DNA of 64,000 nucleotides. Source: Actinobacillus vicugnae. GTDB lineage: Bacteria; Pseudomonadota; Gammaproteobacteria; Enterobacterales; Pasteurellaceae. Every line of letters starts with the position of its first letter. The stretch's first letter is position 1. The position numbers were made by a program, and so were the translations under genes. This document shows positions 26,695 to 35,839 of the stretch, piece by piece. A model generated the notes under the pieces. It saw only the letters and a list, made by a program, of their open reading frames with translations. It was not told the origin of the DNA and did no database searches. Where the stretch lies: contig NZ_CABFJY010000048.1 of the NCBI RefSeq assembly GCF_901687125.1, positions 59,103 through 123,102 of the forward strand, given 5' to 3'.

Positions 26695-27510
26695 CTATCG
26701 TGCTAATTTCGCCTCTGTCCATTGGCGAATAAATAATAAAATTAAAGATAAACCGAGCAATAAAATCGCAACGGAAAAGGCTGCCACAATGTTGTATTCG
26801 TTATATAAAATTTCGATTTGGAGTGGTAAGGTATTGGTTAAACCTCGAATATGCCCCGATACCACCGAAACAGCCCCAAACTCGCCTAACGCACGGGCAG
26901 TACAAAGTACTACGCCATGCAATAATGCCCATTTAATATTGGGTAAGGTGATGTGATAAAAAATCTGCCAGCCATTGGCGCCAAGTACGCTTGCCGCTTC
27001 TTCTTCGGTGGTGCCTTGTGCTTCCATTAACGGAATTAGTTCCCGTGCTACAAAAGGCACAGAGACAAATAAAGTGGCTAAAACCACGCCTGGAATTGCA
27101 TAAATAATTTGAAAATCAACCGCTTGTAAATGTGGATAGAGCCAACTTTGCGCGCCAAACAACAGCACGTAAATAAGCCCTGCTACTACAGGTGAAATTG
27201 AAAAAGGTAGATCGATCAGAGTTAGTAAAAATTGCTTGCCTCTAAATTGATATTTGGTGACTGCCCAAGCAGCAGCAATGCCGAAAATAACGTTAAGCGG
27301 CACAGCGATTGCCGCCGCTAATAGGGTTAATTTGAGCGCTGAAATAGTCTCTTCTTCGCTAATTGCTGCAAGGAAAAAATTTACGCCTTTTGCCAAACCT
27401 TGTGAGATCACCACTAATAACGGCAGCAATAAAAAAATGGAGAATAACGCCACTGCCAAAGCAATTAAGAGTGTTTCAACAAGCGGTCGTTTTTGGGGTA
27501 AAAATTGCAT
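26695..27510 (-). CDS. cysW: Sulfate ABC transporter permease CysW
   Basis: This is one of the two inner-membrane permeases for sulfate. The 271-residue protein has about six membrane helices and the permease coupling loop [24 protein letters not shown] that contacts CysA. ATG 27510 has AAGGA 7 nt upstream; longer readings that overlap cysT further lack such a site. The gene overlaps nothing at this start but lies within 29 bp of the cysT end. Confidence 0.94.
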   Translation of the reverse strand: MQFLPQKRPLVETLLIALAVALFSIFLLLPLLVVISQGLAKGVNFFLAAISEEETISALKLTLLAAAIAVPLNVIFGIAAAWAVTKYQFRGKQFLLTLIDLPFSISPVVAGLIYVLLFGAQSWLYPHLQAVDFQIIYAIPGVVLATLFVSVPFVARELIPLMEAQGTTEEEAASVLGANGWQIFYHITLPNIKWALLHGVVLCTARALGEFGAVSVVSGHIRGLTNTLPLQIEILYNEYNIVAAFSVAILLLGLSLILLFIRQWTEAKLAR

Positions 27511-27538
27511 TTTGTTATCCTTTAACATGAATTGCCTG

Positions 27539-28348
27539 TTAGCCTGTGCGTTTTGCAAAGTAGCGCTGGATAATGTTAATTGTAAAAATCAGTACAAATG
27601 AAATGAGTAGCATCAAAGTGCCAATAGTGGCAGCGCCAATGTAATCGTATTGGTCAAGCTTCGACATAATCACAAGCGGTAGAATTTCAGTACGAAATGG
27701 CAAATTCCCAGAGATAAACACTACCGAGCCGTATTCACCAATGCCACGTGCGAAAGCGAGGGTAAAACCTGTAATCCAAGCGGGCAAAATGGCAGGGAAA
27801 ATCACATAGCGGAAGGTTTGAAATGCGTTTGCACCTAAAATTTCTGCCGCTTCTTCCACATCGCTCGGTAAATCTTCGAGTACAGGTTGTAGTGTTCGTA
27901 CCACAAAGGGCAGTGTTACAAACAAGAGTGCCAACGTAATACCCAGCGAACTATACGCAATTTTCGTTTCAAAAAATTGCCCGATAATGCCATTACGAGA
28001 ATAAATTGCAGTTAGTGCAATTCCTGCCACTGCCGTAGGAAGTGCAAATGGCATATCAATAAACGTATCCATAAAGCGTTTGCCCCAAAACTGGTAGCGC
28101 ACCAAAACCCAAGCAAGCAGTAAGCCAATAAAACTATTAATCAGGGCGGCACTGAAAGCACTTTGAAGAGAAAGCCTAAGTGCAAGCAATAATTGGCGAC
28201 TGGTCATTAGCTTTATAAATTGCTCCACAGAAATTTGTGCTGAGAAAATAAATAATCCAGCCAGTGGAATCAGCACCACAAGGCTAAGAAATGTTAGAGT
28301 ATAACCAAGTGAAAGATTAAAACCTGGAATAATTCGGGTTTGGTTCAT
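27539..28348 (-). CDS. cysT: Sulfate ABC transporter permease CysT (CysU)
   Basis: This is the second permease subunit, 269 residues, with six predicted helices and the coupling loop [38 protein letters not shown] precedes the ATG. It follows the binding-protein gene by 24 bp and precedes cysW. The tail carries the segment [20 protein letters not shown], usual for CysT. Confidence 0.94.
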   Translation of the reverse strand: MNQTRIIPGFNLSLGYTLTFLSLVVLIPLAGLFIFSAQISVEQFIKLMTSRQLLLALRLSLQSAFSAALINSFIGLLLAWVLVRYQFWGKRFMDTFIDMPFALPTAVAGIALTAIYSRNGIIGQFFETKIAYSSLGITLALLFVTLPFVVRTLQPVLEDLPSDVEEAAEILGANAFQTFRYVIFPAILPAWITGFTLAFARGIGEYGSVVFISGNLPFRTEILPLVIMSKLDQYDYIGAATIGTLMLLISFVLIFTINIIQRYFAKRTG

Positions 28349-28372
28349 TGTATTTCCTTATCAAAACAGCTG

Positions 28373-29380
28373 TTATTGATAAATCTTTTCTAAAATTTGA
28401 TCGAATATGGCGCCATCATCAAAGAATTTCGGTTGAATTAATTGCCACCCTCCACCAAAAATATCGTGCATGTTTAGCAATTTCAAATTAGGAAATTGTT
28501 GGCAAAATTCTGCTAAAATCTGACCGCTTGCAGGGCGGTAATAATGCTTAGCAATCAGGCGCTGAGCGGGCATACTATACAAATAGTGCAGATAAGCTTC
28601 CGCTTGTTTACGAGTGCCTTTTTTATCGACCACACTATCAACCCAAGCCACAGGTGGCTCAGCTAGAATCGAAACTTTCGGGGTGATAATTTCAAATTCG
28701 CTACCGCCTTCTTCTTGTAGCGCTAAATGTGCTTCATTTTCCCAAGCAAGCAATACATCGCCCAATCCACGCTGAAGAAAGCTCATTGTTGCCCCTCTTG
28801 CCCCTGTGTCTAACACAGGCACTTGTTTATACAACTGTGTCACAAATGCCAGTGCTTGTTGTTCATTGCCAAACTGATCGAGCGCATACGCCCAAGCAGC
28901 TAGAAAATTCCAACGTGCGCCACCCGAAGTTTTCGGATTGGGCGTGATCACTTCAATATTGGGATCTCGCACAAGATCTTGCCAATCATGGATCTGTTTT
29001 GGATTGCCTTTGCGTACTAGAAATACAATGGTGGATCGATACGGCAAGCTACGTTCAGCTAAGCGTTGTTGCCAGTTTGGTTCAATTAAATTTTGCTGTT
29101 TGTTTAGTGCATCAATGTCCCCTGCTAATGCAAGGGTTACCACATCGGCTTGTAAGCCATCAATTACGGCGCGCGCTTGTTTACCTGAGCCACCATGTGA
29201 GGTTTTTATCGTAATTTGTTCACCTGTTTGCTGTTGCCAATGATTGGCAAATAAGCGGTTATATTCTTTGTATAACTCACGGGTGGGATCATAAGAAACG
29301 TTTAACAACTCAACTGCAAAAGTTGGTGCTGAAAGCAGTAAACAAGCGGTTAAAAAACAGAATTTTTTTACAATCATCAT
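28373..29380 (-). CDS. sbp: Periplasmic sulfate-binding protein (Sbp/CysP family)
   Basis: This 335-residue secreted protein captures sulfate (and possibly thiosulfate) for CysTWA. After a signal peptide ending APTFA come the family segments LLNVSYDPTRELYKEYN, SHGGSGKQARAVIDG (anion-binding), ITPNPKTSGGARWNFLAAW and GARGATMSFLQRGLGDVLLAWENEA. The pattern is nearer to Sbp than to CysP. The signal contains LTAC, but the hydrophobic stretch before it is too short for a lipoprotein, so SPase I cleavage is more likely. It heads the operon and diverges from cysG. Confidence 0.92.
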   Translation of the reverse strand: MMIVKKFCFLTACLLLSAPTFAVELLNVSYDPTRELYKEYNRLFANHWQQQTGEQITIKTSHGGSGKQARAVIDGLQADVVTLALAGDIDALNKQQNLIEPNWQQRLAERSLPYRSTIVFLVRKGNPKQIHDWQDLVRDPNIEVITPNPKTSGGARWNFLAAWAYALDQFGNEQQALAFVTQLYKQVPVLDTGARGATMSFLQRGLGDVLLAWENEAHLALQEEGGSEFEIITPKVSILAEPPVAWVDSVVDKKGTRKQAEAYLHYLYSMPAQRLIAKHYYRPASGQILAEFCQQFPNLKLLNMHDIFGGGWQLIQPKFFDDGAIFDQILEKIYQ

Positions 29381-29460
29381 ATGAAATCCTCATCTTGACT
29401 AAAAATCTAACCGCTTAATCTGCTTTAGCAAAGAACTGAAACTTCCCTTATATAGCGTTA

Positions 29461-29589
29461 TGGAATAAAAATGAGTGGCAACATCAAAAATGTTTGGAGT
29501 AAATCAAAGTAGTATTGAGTAATGCTTTTAAATATCGGTGTTATTCCAAAAGACTCTAATCTATATCCTGTTATTATTTTTCAGAATAA
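29461..29589. promoter_or_regulatory. Divergent CysB-type control region between sbp and cysG
   Basis: The 270-bp gap holds TGGAATAA (29461-29468) toward sbp and TTATTCC at the head of a 49-bp element (29541-29589) toward cysG. TTATTCC is a recurring core of CysB sites. The 49-bp element recurs upstream of cysH with 44 of 49 bases identical. CysB binding is inferred. Confidence 0.65.
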
Positions 29590-29649
29590 TAAATTTCTCT
29601 TATAACTTAGCGCATGATAAATGGCTCGTTTTGAGTAAGTGGGGAAAAG

Positions 29650-31092
29650 ATGAATTACTTACCAATCTTTGTAGATTTAAAAAATCGTCCAGTACTGGTA
29701 GTTGGAGGTGGACACGTCGCAGTGCGCAAAATAGATGCGCTGTTAAAAGCTGGTGCAAACGTGAAAGTAGTGGCAACGGCTTTACATAAATCATTGCAAC
29801 GATTGGTGGAAGCCGAACAAGTAGAATGGCTGGCTAAGCAGTTTGACGCTGAGCAAGTGAAGCATGCCTATTTGGTGATTGCTGCTACAGACGATAATGC
29901 GTTGAATCAACTTGTATTTGAAACGGCGGAAAGTCAACAGCGTTTGGTGAATGTGGTGGATGATCAACCTCGTTGTAGTTATATTTTCCCTTCGATTATC
30001 GATCGCTCACCCGTACAAATTGCGATTTCAAGCGGCGGTGCAGCGCCTGTATTGATTCGTTTATTACGTGAAAAATTAGAAGCGCTTATCCCGCAAAATT
30101 TAGGAGAAATGGCAGAGATTGCCACTCGCTGGCGTCATGCAGTAAAAGCAAAATTCCCGCAATTAACTCAACGCCGTCGCTTCTGGGAAAAATTATTTAC
30201 TCATCAAGCGTTTCAGCGTTTAACGGAAAATCATCAAACTGTGCAAGCGGAAGCGCTATTGAATGTTGAATTACAGCGAGATAACCCTGTATTAGGTGAA
30301 GTCGCTTTAGTTGGCGCAGGGCCTGGTGATGCAGGTTTATTAACGCTCAAAGGCTTGCAAAGTATTCAGCAAGCAGATGTTGTGCTATACGATGCGTTGG
30401 TTTCAGATGCTATTTTAGAATTAATTCGTCGCGATGCGGATAAAGTGTTTGTCGGCAAGCGTGCAGGTAAACACAGCGTAAAGCAAGAAGATACCAATCA
30501 GTTATTAGTGAAATATGCTAAACAAGGCAAACGAGTCGTGCGCTTAAAAGGTGGGGATCCGTTTGTGTTTGGACGTGGTGGCGAAGAATTGGAAATTTTA
30601 AAAAGTGAAAATATTCCATTTAGTGTCGTGCCAGGTATTACCGCCGCACTTGGTGCAACCGCTTATGCAGGGATTCCGCTAACTCACCGAGATCATGCAC
30701 AAACTGCGATGTTTATTACAGGGCATCTCAAACCAGATGGCAATAAACTCAAGTGGGAAACCCTCGCTCAAGGCAATCAAACGCTAGTGGTTTATATGGG
30801 CATGATTAAAGCTGCCGAACTAGCTATTGAGCTACAAAAATATGGTAAGCCAGCAGAGACGCCAGTTGCGATTATTAGTAACGGTACCTTACCCACCCAA
30901 CAAGTTCAGACTGGCATATTAAGTGAGCTTGCCAGCCTTGCAGAAAATGCGCCAACGCCAGCACTGATTGTGATTGGTGAAGTCGTGAAATTGCAAAAAG
31001 ATCTTGCATGGTTTGGCAAAGAAGCGGTGCAATTTGTCTCAACCCAAGAAACACTTTGGAAGCCAGAAAGCCTGTTGAAAAAAGCGGCTTAA
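29650..31092 (+). CDS. cysG: Siroheme synthase CysG (trifunctional)
   Basis: CysG makes siroheme, the cofactor of sulfite reductase. The 480-residue protein is the full fusion: an N-terminal NAD-dependent dehydrogenase/ferrochelatase ([26 protein letters not shown]), a dimerisation part, and from about residue 215 the uroporphyrinogen-III methyltransferase ([23 protein letters not shown]-like [36 protein letters not shown]). ATG 29650 follows GGGGAAAAG. The sulfite reductase genes cysJI themselves are not in this window. Confidence 0.96.
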   Translation: MNYLPIFVDLKNRPVLVVGGGHVAVRKIDALLKAGANVKVVATALHKSLQRLVEAEQVEWLAKQFDAEQVKHAYLVIAATDDNALNQLVFETAESQQRLVNVVDDQPRCSYIFPSIIDRSPVQIAISSGGAAPVLIRLLREKLEALIPQNLGEMAEIATRWRHAVKAKFPQLTQRRRFWEKLFTHQAFQRLTENHQTVQAEALLNVELQRDNPVLGEVALVGAGPGDAGLLTLKGLQSIQQADVVLYDALVSDAILELIRRDADKVFVGKRAGKHSVKQEDTNQLLVKYAKQGKRVVRLKGGDPFVFGRGGEELEILKSENIPFSVVPGITAALGATAYAGIPLTHRDHAQTAMFITGHLKPDGNKLKWETLAQGNQTLVVYMGMIKAAELAIELQKYGKPAETPVAIISNGTLPTQQVQTGILSELASLAENAPTPALIVIGEVVKLQKDLAWFGKEAVQFVSTQETLWKPESLLKKAA

Positions 31093-31109
31093 TTGCAAAA
31101 TTTGAGGAG

Positions 31110-31149
31110 AAAATGACCGCTTACTCTGTGAAACAAGCGGTCATTTTTA
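31110..31149. terminator. Uptake-sequence inverted repeat after cysG
   Basis: AAAATGACCGCTT (31110-31122) pairs with AAGCGGTCATTTT (31135-31147) and T follows. Both arms contain the uptake core, in opposite orientations. The rest of the 328-bp gap to cysH holds the CysB-type element and no gene. Confidence 0.85.
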
Positions 31150-31302
31150 TAGTAAAAAAGCAAATAGTGCGCAACTTTCTTGATTTTGTTGTGTGCTGAA
31201 GCATTCGGCAAAACAGAATAAAAAATTGCGCTATATTCCAAAACGCTATAAAAAACTTAAGGTATTTTGATTTTTATCATCTGGCACAAGATTTTTGGTT
31301 TT

Positions 31303-31351
31303 TTATTCCAAAAGACTCTAATCTATATTTCCTTATTATTTTTCAGCATAA
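31303..31351 (+). promoter_or_regulatory. CysB-type element upstream of cysH
   Basis: This 49-bp stretch beginning TTATTCCAAAAGACTCTAAT is a near copy (44/49) of 29541-29589. It lies 70 bp before cysH; the cysG copy lies 61 bp before its start, so the placement is similar too. Confidence 0.7.
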
Positions 31352-31420
31352 CGATTTCCGCTTATAACTATCCTTACTTGAGCAAGTTGCTCGTTGAATT
31401 AATAAATTTGTGGGAGTGAT

Positions 31421-32155
31421 ATGAGCTTTGTTAGACCAGCCTTATGGGAGATTCCAACCCCTTCAGAAGCGGACTTTGTAAATCTTTCCGAAAAAGAGAC
31501 CGCTTTATATGAGCGTATTCAGCATATTAGCCAACAGCATCACCATGCAAAATTCGCCAGCAGTTTGGCGGTAGAAGATATGGTCATCACCGATGCGATT
31601 GCTAAGAGCCAAGCCAATATTGCGGTATTTACCCTAGAAACAGGGCGTCTGAACCCTGAAACATTGGCGCTGGTGGATAACGTTAAAGCGAATTACCCCA
31701 ATCTACATTTTCAACTTTACTATCCTGATCCCGAAAAAGCAGCGGAATACGATCGCCAAAAAGGCAAATTCGTCTTTTATGAAAGCGTGGAGTTACGCCG
31801 TGAATGTTGTTTTATCCGCAAAATTGAACCGCTTAATCGAGCGTTACAAGGGGCTGATGCGTGGCTTACAGGGCAACGCCGAGAACAGTCGGTGACTCGT
31901 AGCGAACTTGCATTTCATGAGCCAGATAGCGGACGTGGCATTGATAAATATAACCCGATTTTTGATTGGTCGGAGTTAGAGGTTTGGGCGTATATCTTAA
32001 AACATCAAATTCCATATAACGAATTGTATAAACAAGGTTTTCCAAGTATCGGCTGTGAGCCTTGTACTCGCCCAGTGAAAGCGGGAGAAGATATTCGAGC
32101 AGGTCGTTGGTGGTGGGAAAACAAAGACAGCAAAGAATGTGGGTTACATAAATAA
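31421..32155 (+). CDS. cysH: Assimilatory adenylyl-sulfate (APS) reductase, iron-sulfur type CysH
   Basis: It reduces activated sulfate to sulfite. The 244-residue protein shows SSLAVEDMVI (pyrophosphate-loop region), the cluster cysteines Cys129-Cys130 (RRECCFIRK) and Cys212-x-x-Cys215 (IGCEPCTRP), and the C-terminal catalytic Cys240 in KECGLHK. The CC...CXXC set binds a [4Fe-4S] cluster and marks enzymes that use APS directly; E. coli-type PAPS reductases lack it. Together with the absence of cysC this indicates an APS route. A 76-bp gap with an inverted repeat separates it from cysD. Confidence 0.92.
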   Translation: MSFVRPALWEIPTPSEADFVNLSEKETALYERIQHISQQHHHAKFASSLAVEDMVITDAIAKSQANIAVFTLETGRLNPETLALVDNVKANYPNLHFQLYYPDPEKAAEYDRQKGKFVFYESVELRRECCFIRKIEPLNRALQGADAWLTGQRREQSVTRSELAFHEPDSGRGIDKYNPIFDWSELEVWAYILKHQIPYNELYKQGFPSIGCEPCTRPVKAGEDIRAGRWWWENKDSKECGLHK

Positions 32156-32158
32156 TTC

Positions 32159-32216
32159 GTAGGGTGTGTTTGAACGCCCCATAGATAATCATTTGGTGCG
32201 TTAAAACGCACCCTAC
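32159..32216. repeat. REP-like imperfect inverted repeat between cysH and cysD
   Basis: GTAGGGTGTGTTTGAACGC (32159-32177) and GCGTTAAAACGCACCCTAC (32198-32216) are inverted with two mismatches. The right half itself is a small palindrome (GGTGCGTT-AA-AACGCACC). It resembles short dispersed intergenic repeats of the GTAGGGTGCG type; only one copy is in this window. Confidence 0.7.
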
Positions 32217-32231
32217 AAAGGAAGCATCAAT

Positions 32232-33158
32232 ATGACAACACAAAATAATATCGAAAACGGGCATTTAGATTGGCTTGAGGCGGAGTCCATTTACATTATT
32301 CGTGAAGTGGTTGCGGAATGTAGCAACCCCGCATTACTGTTTTCTGGCGGCAAAGATTCCGTGGTGTTATTAGCATTGGCACGCAAAGCATTCCAACTTG
32401 AAGGGCGAGCGCTTGTATTGCCCTTCCCTTTGGTGCATATCGACACAGGGCATAACTATCCTGAAGTGATTCAATTCCGTGATGAACAAGTGAAAAAACT
32501 GAATGCAAAATTGGTCGTTGGTCACGTTGAAGATTCAATAGCCAAAGGTACAGTGGTATTACGCAAAGAAACCGATTCTCGCAATGCCGCACAAGCGGTT
32601 ACTTTATTGGAAACAATCGAAGCGCACGGTTTTGATGCACTAATGGGGGGGGCAAGACGTGATGAAGAAAAAGCACGTGCTAAAGAGCGAATCTTCTCAT
32701 TCCGTGATGAATTTGGTCAGTGGGATCCGAAAGCACAGCGCCCTGAATTATGGTCGTTATATAACGCTAAATTGCATAAAGGCGAAAATATGCGTGTATT
32801 TCCGATTTCAAACTGGACAGAGCTCGATATTTGGCAATATATCGAACGTGAAAAATTGGAATTACCGCCAATTTATTATGCTCATCAACGTGAAGTAGTA
32901 GAACGCAATGGCTTGTTAGTACCCGTTACGCCTTTGACGCCCAAACAAGCAAACGAGCAAAGCAAAGTGGTTTCTGTGCGATTCCGAACCGTTGGTGATA
33001 TTAGCTGTACTTGCCCAGTGGCAAGTATCGCTGCAGCTCCAGCCGATATTATTAAAGAAACTGCCGTTGCGGAGATTTCCGAGCGTTCTGCTACTCGTAT
33101 GGATGACCGGGCCAGCGAAGCGGCGATGGAACAGCGTAAAAAGCAAGGGTATTTCTAG
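32232..33158 (+). CDS. cysD: Sulfate adenylyltransferase subunit 2 CysD
   Basis: CysD with CysN makes APS from ATP and sulfate. The 308-residue N-type ATP pyrophosphatase has the PP-loop LLFSGGKDSVVLL near residue 36 and the family segments HIDTGHNYPEVIQFRD and MGGARRDEEKARAKERIFSFRDEFGQWDPKAQRPELW. AAAGGAAGC precedes the ATG. It precedes cysN by 120 bp, which hold only a small ACGGCTTTGCCGT hairpin. Confidence 0.96.
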   Translation: MTTQNNIENGHLDWLEAESIYIIREVVAECSNPALLFSGGKDSVVLLALARKAFQLEGRALVLPFPLVHIDTGHNYPEVIQFRDEQVKKLNAKLVVGHVEDSIAKGTVVLRKETDSRNAAQAVTLLETIEAHGFDALMGGARRDEEKARAKERIFSFRDEFGQWDPKAQRPELWSLYNAKLHKGENMRVFPISNWTELDIWQYIEREKLELPPIYYAHQREVVERNGLLVPVTPLTPKQANEQSKVVSVRFRTVGDISCTCPVASIAAAPADIIKETAVAEISERSATRMDDRASEAAMEQRKKQGYF

Positions 33159-33278
33159 ATATTGTTACTTTATTCGCTTTGCGCTGCCAAAGAAAGGGAA
33201 CCCAATTTGCCCCAGTGGAGGGCTCAATATGTAACCTTGTACGGCTTTGCCGTGCTAGGAATAAAAGGATAATAAATT

Positions 33279-34571
33279 ATGAGCAATTTAAACCAATATG
33301 CACCACTTCGTTTTATTACAGCAGGTAGTGTGGACGATGGCAAAAGTACGTTAATTGGGCGCTTACTTTACGATAGTAAGGTGTTGTTAAGTGATCAGCT
33401 GCTAAGCCTTAATAAATCAAAAAATGCGGGGGAAGTGATTGATTTCTCAATTCTGACAGATGGTTTAGAAGCGGAACGTGAACAGGGTATTACGATTGAC
33501 GTTGCCTACCGCTATTTCTCTACTGCTAAACGCAAATTTATTATTGCCGACACGCCAGGGCATGAACAATACACTCGCAATATGGTAACAGGTGCTTCAA
33601 CTGCAAATGCAGCGGTAGTATTGATCGATGCTTCACAATTAGATTTTAGCCAGCCAGAATTGGAATTATTACCACAAACTAAACGCCATTCAGCAATTCT
33701 GAAACACCTAAATACCCCGTATATTTTGGTGGCGGTAAACAAAATGGATTTGCTTGGTTTTGATATTGCAAAATTTGAAGCAATTACGACCGCTTACCGT
33801 AAATTGGCAACACAACTTGGCATTGAGCAGGTGCAATTTGTCCCCGTTTCAGCCTTGCAGGGCGATAATGTTGTGCATAAAAGTGAGCGTACGCCATGGT
33901 ACGACGGTGAGCCATTACTCAGCATTTTAGAAAACTTACCGAGCAATGAAAATTTATCAGAACAAACGAGCGATTTTCATTTTCCTGTTCAGTTAGTGAG
34001 CCGATTAGATCAGGACAAAGCGGACGATTTTCGTGGCTACCAAGGCAGAATTGAAGCGGGTTCGGTGGCTGTAGGCGATACAATTCGACTTGAGCCAAAC
34101 GGCTATACTGCTAAAGTTTCAGAAATTATTAGTCCAAATGGTATCGTACAACACGCAAGTGCAGGCGAGCAAGTGACTATTCGTTTAGCGGATGATATTG
34201 ATATTTCTCGTGGCGATACTTTTGTCGCTGAACATTCGCCCGTAGTTGCGACCAAGCGTTTAACCGCAACAGTGTGTTGGTTTGACCAACGAGCGCTTAA
34301 TCCAGCACGCAAGTATCTACTTAAACACACCACCCAAACGGTATTTGCAAAAGTTGTAGCAATTGATCACGTGTTAGATGTAAAAACGTTGAGCAATTCA
34401 TCTGAAGCGGATAGCTTGAAATTAAATGATATTGGCGAGTTACAAATTAGCTTACAAAAACCAATTACTGCGACAACTTACGCACAAAATCCTGCAACAG
34501 GCTCATTTATTTTGATTGATGACGCAACCTATCATACTGTAGCTGCGGGAATGATTATTGCGTTTGAATGA
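33279..34571 (+). CDS. cysN: Sulfate adenylyltransferase subunit 1 CysN (GTPase)
   Basis: CysN is the EF-Tu-like GTPase whose hydrolysis drives APS formation by CysD. G-box motifs are clear: GSVDDGKST (residues 16-24), DTPGHEQY and NKMD. The protein ends at 430 residues without the C-terminal APS kinase domain seen in NodQ-type CysNC fusions, and no cysC gene follows. A purine-rich AAAAGGA lies before the ATG. Confidence 0.95.
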   Translation: MSNLNQYAPLRFITAGSVDDGKSTLIGRLLYDSKVLLSDQLLSLNKSKNAGEVIDFSILTDGLEAEREQGITIDVAYRYFSTAKRKFIIADTPGHEQYTRNMVTGASTANAAVVLIDASQLDFSQPELELLPQTKRHSAILKHLNTPYILVAVNKMDLLGFDIAKFEAITTAYRKLATQLGIEQVQFVPVSALQGDNVVHKSERTPWYDGEPLLSILENLPSNENLSEQTSDFHFPVQLVSRLDQDKADDFRGYQGRIEAGSVAVGDTIRLEPNGYTAKVSEIISPNGIVQHASAGEQVTIRLADDIDISRGDTFVAEHSPVVATKRLTATVCWFDQRALNPARKYLLKHTTQTVFAKVVAIDHVLDVKTLSNSSEADSLKLNDIGELQISLQKPITATTYAQNPATGSFILIDDATYHTVAAGMIIAFE

Positions 34572-34630
34572 AGCTGAGGCTATAAGTTAAAATAATTTAT
34601 GCATTTACAAATATCAATGAGGAAATCACA

Positions 34631-35773
34631 ATGAATCCTAAATTTAGCCCTTTATTCCAATCATATACATTAAACAATGGTGTAGAAATTAAAAATCGCT
34701 TAGTCGTTGCGCCAATGACGCATTTTGGTTCAAACACAGACGGTACTTTAGGCGAGCCAGAGCGCAAATTTATCTCAAATCGTGCAAACGATATGGGGAT
34801 GTTTATTACGGCGGCCACATTGGTGCAAGACGGTGGTAAAGCGTTCCATGGTCAGCCTGAAGCCATCCACGAATGGCAACTCGGTAGCCTAAAAGCAACT
34901 GCTGAGATTATTAAAGCGCAAGGTGCAAAAGCGATTTTGCAAATTCATCACGGTGGGAAACAAGCCGTAACAGAATTGCTCAATGGTAAAGATAAAATCT
35001 CAGCGAGCGCAGATGAAGCGACAGGCACACGTGAAGCAACAGATGTCGAAGTGCGTTCATTAATTGCAGCATTTGGCAATGCGGCAGATTTAGCGATTCG
35101 TGCAGGTTTCGACGGAGTAGAAATTCACGGTGCAAATAATTATGTTATTCAACAATTCTACTCAGGTCATTCAAACCGTCGTACTGATGAATGGGGCGGT
35201 TCGCGTGAAAATCGTATGCGCTTCCCTCTGGCTGTAGTGGACGCAGTGTTAGCCGTAAAAGCAAAACACGCAAAAGCGGATTTTATTGTGGGCTACCGTT
35301 TCTCGCCAGAAGAGCCTGAAGCGTTAGGTTTAACGATGGAAGACACTTTTGCGTTAGTGGATGCATTGGTGGAAAAACCATTGCAATATTTGCATATCTC
35401 CTTATGGGATTTCTACAAAAAAGCACGCCGTGGTGCAGATAGCAATGCGTACCGTTTACAATTAGTGCATGATCGTATCGCAGGAAAATTACCGTTAATT
35501 GGTGTGGGTAATCTTTATACTCCAACGGAAATTTTAGAGGCGTTCAATACAGATTGGGCGGAATTTATTGCGTTAGGCAAAACGGTAATGGTAAATCCAG
35601 ATATCGCAACTCGTATTATTAATGGCAATGAGGCTATGATTCAGCGTGCGGTAGATCCAGAACAAACAGATCACTATGGGTTTCCAGATTTCCTTTGGAA
35701 TGCGACCCTAAGTGGTACTCAAGCATGGTTACCGCCGTTAAAAGGTCAAGCGCCAAATCTGTTAGATCTATAA
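34631..35773 (+). CDS. Old-yellow-enzyme family NADH:flavin oxidoreductase
   Basis: This 380-residue FMN-dependent reductase has a TIM barrel with the typical active-site segment EIHGANNYVIQQFYSGHSN (His-Gly-Ala-Asn) and RTDEWGGSRENRMRFPL. The N-terminal NRLVVAPMTHF and the HHGGKQ segment are also family features. It probably reduces an electrophilic alkene; the substrate is unknown. AGGAAATCAC precedes the ATG. It stands 59 bp after cysN and could be read from the cys transcript, but has its own bidirectional terminator behind. Confidence 0.87.
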   Translation: MNPKFSPLFQSYTLNNGVEIKNRLVVAPMTHFGSNTDGTLGEPERKFISNRANDMGMFITAATLVQDGGKAFHGQPEAIHEWQLGSLKATAEIIKAQGAKAILQIHHGGKQAVTELLNGKDKISASADEATGTREATDVEVRSLIAAFGNAADLAIRAGFDGVEIHGANNYVIQQFYSGHSNRRTDEWGGSRENRMRFPLAVVDAVLAVKAKHAKADFIVGYRFSPEEPEALGLTMEDTFALVDALVEKPLQYLHISLWDFYKKARRGADSNAYRLQLVHDRIAGKLPLIGVGNLYTPTEILEAFNTDWAEFIALGKTVMVNPDIATRIINGNEAMIQRAVDPEQTDHYGFPDFLWNATLSGTQAWLPPLKGQAPNLLDL

Positions 35774-35786
35774 TATTATAGCTATA

Positions 35787-35818
35787 AAAAATGCCACCTA
35801 AATTAAGGTGGCATTTTT
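35787..35818. terminator. Bidirectional terminator OYE gene / panF
   Basis: AAAAATGCCACCT (35787-35799) pairs with AGGTGGCATTTTT (35806-35818) around a 6-nt loop. Confidence 0.92.
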
Positions 35819-35839
35819 GGTTAAGCGGTCTAATTTGCT

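Noticed and set aside
28373..29380. Sulfate-binding protein as a lipoprotein because of LTAC in its signal
   Set aside because: The hydrophobic stretch before the cysteine is only about 4-5 residues and continues for another ten after it, ending in APTFA, a normal signal peptidase I site.
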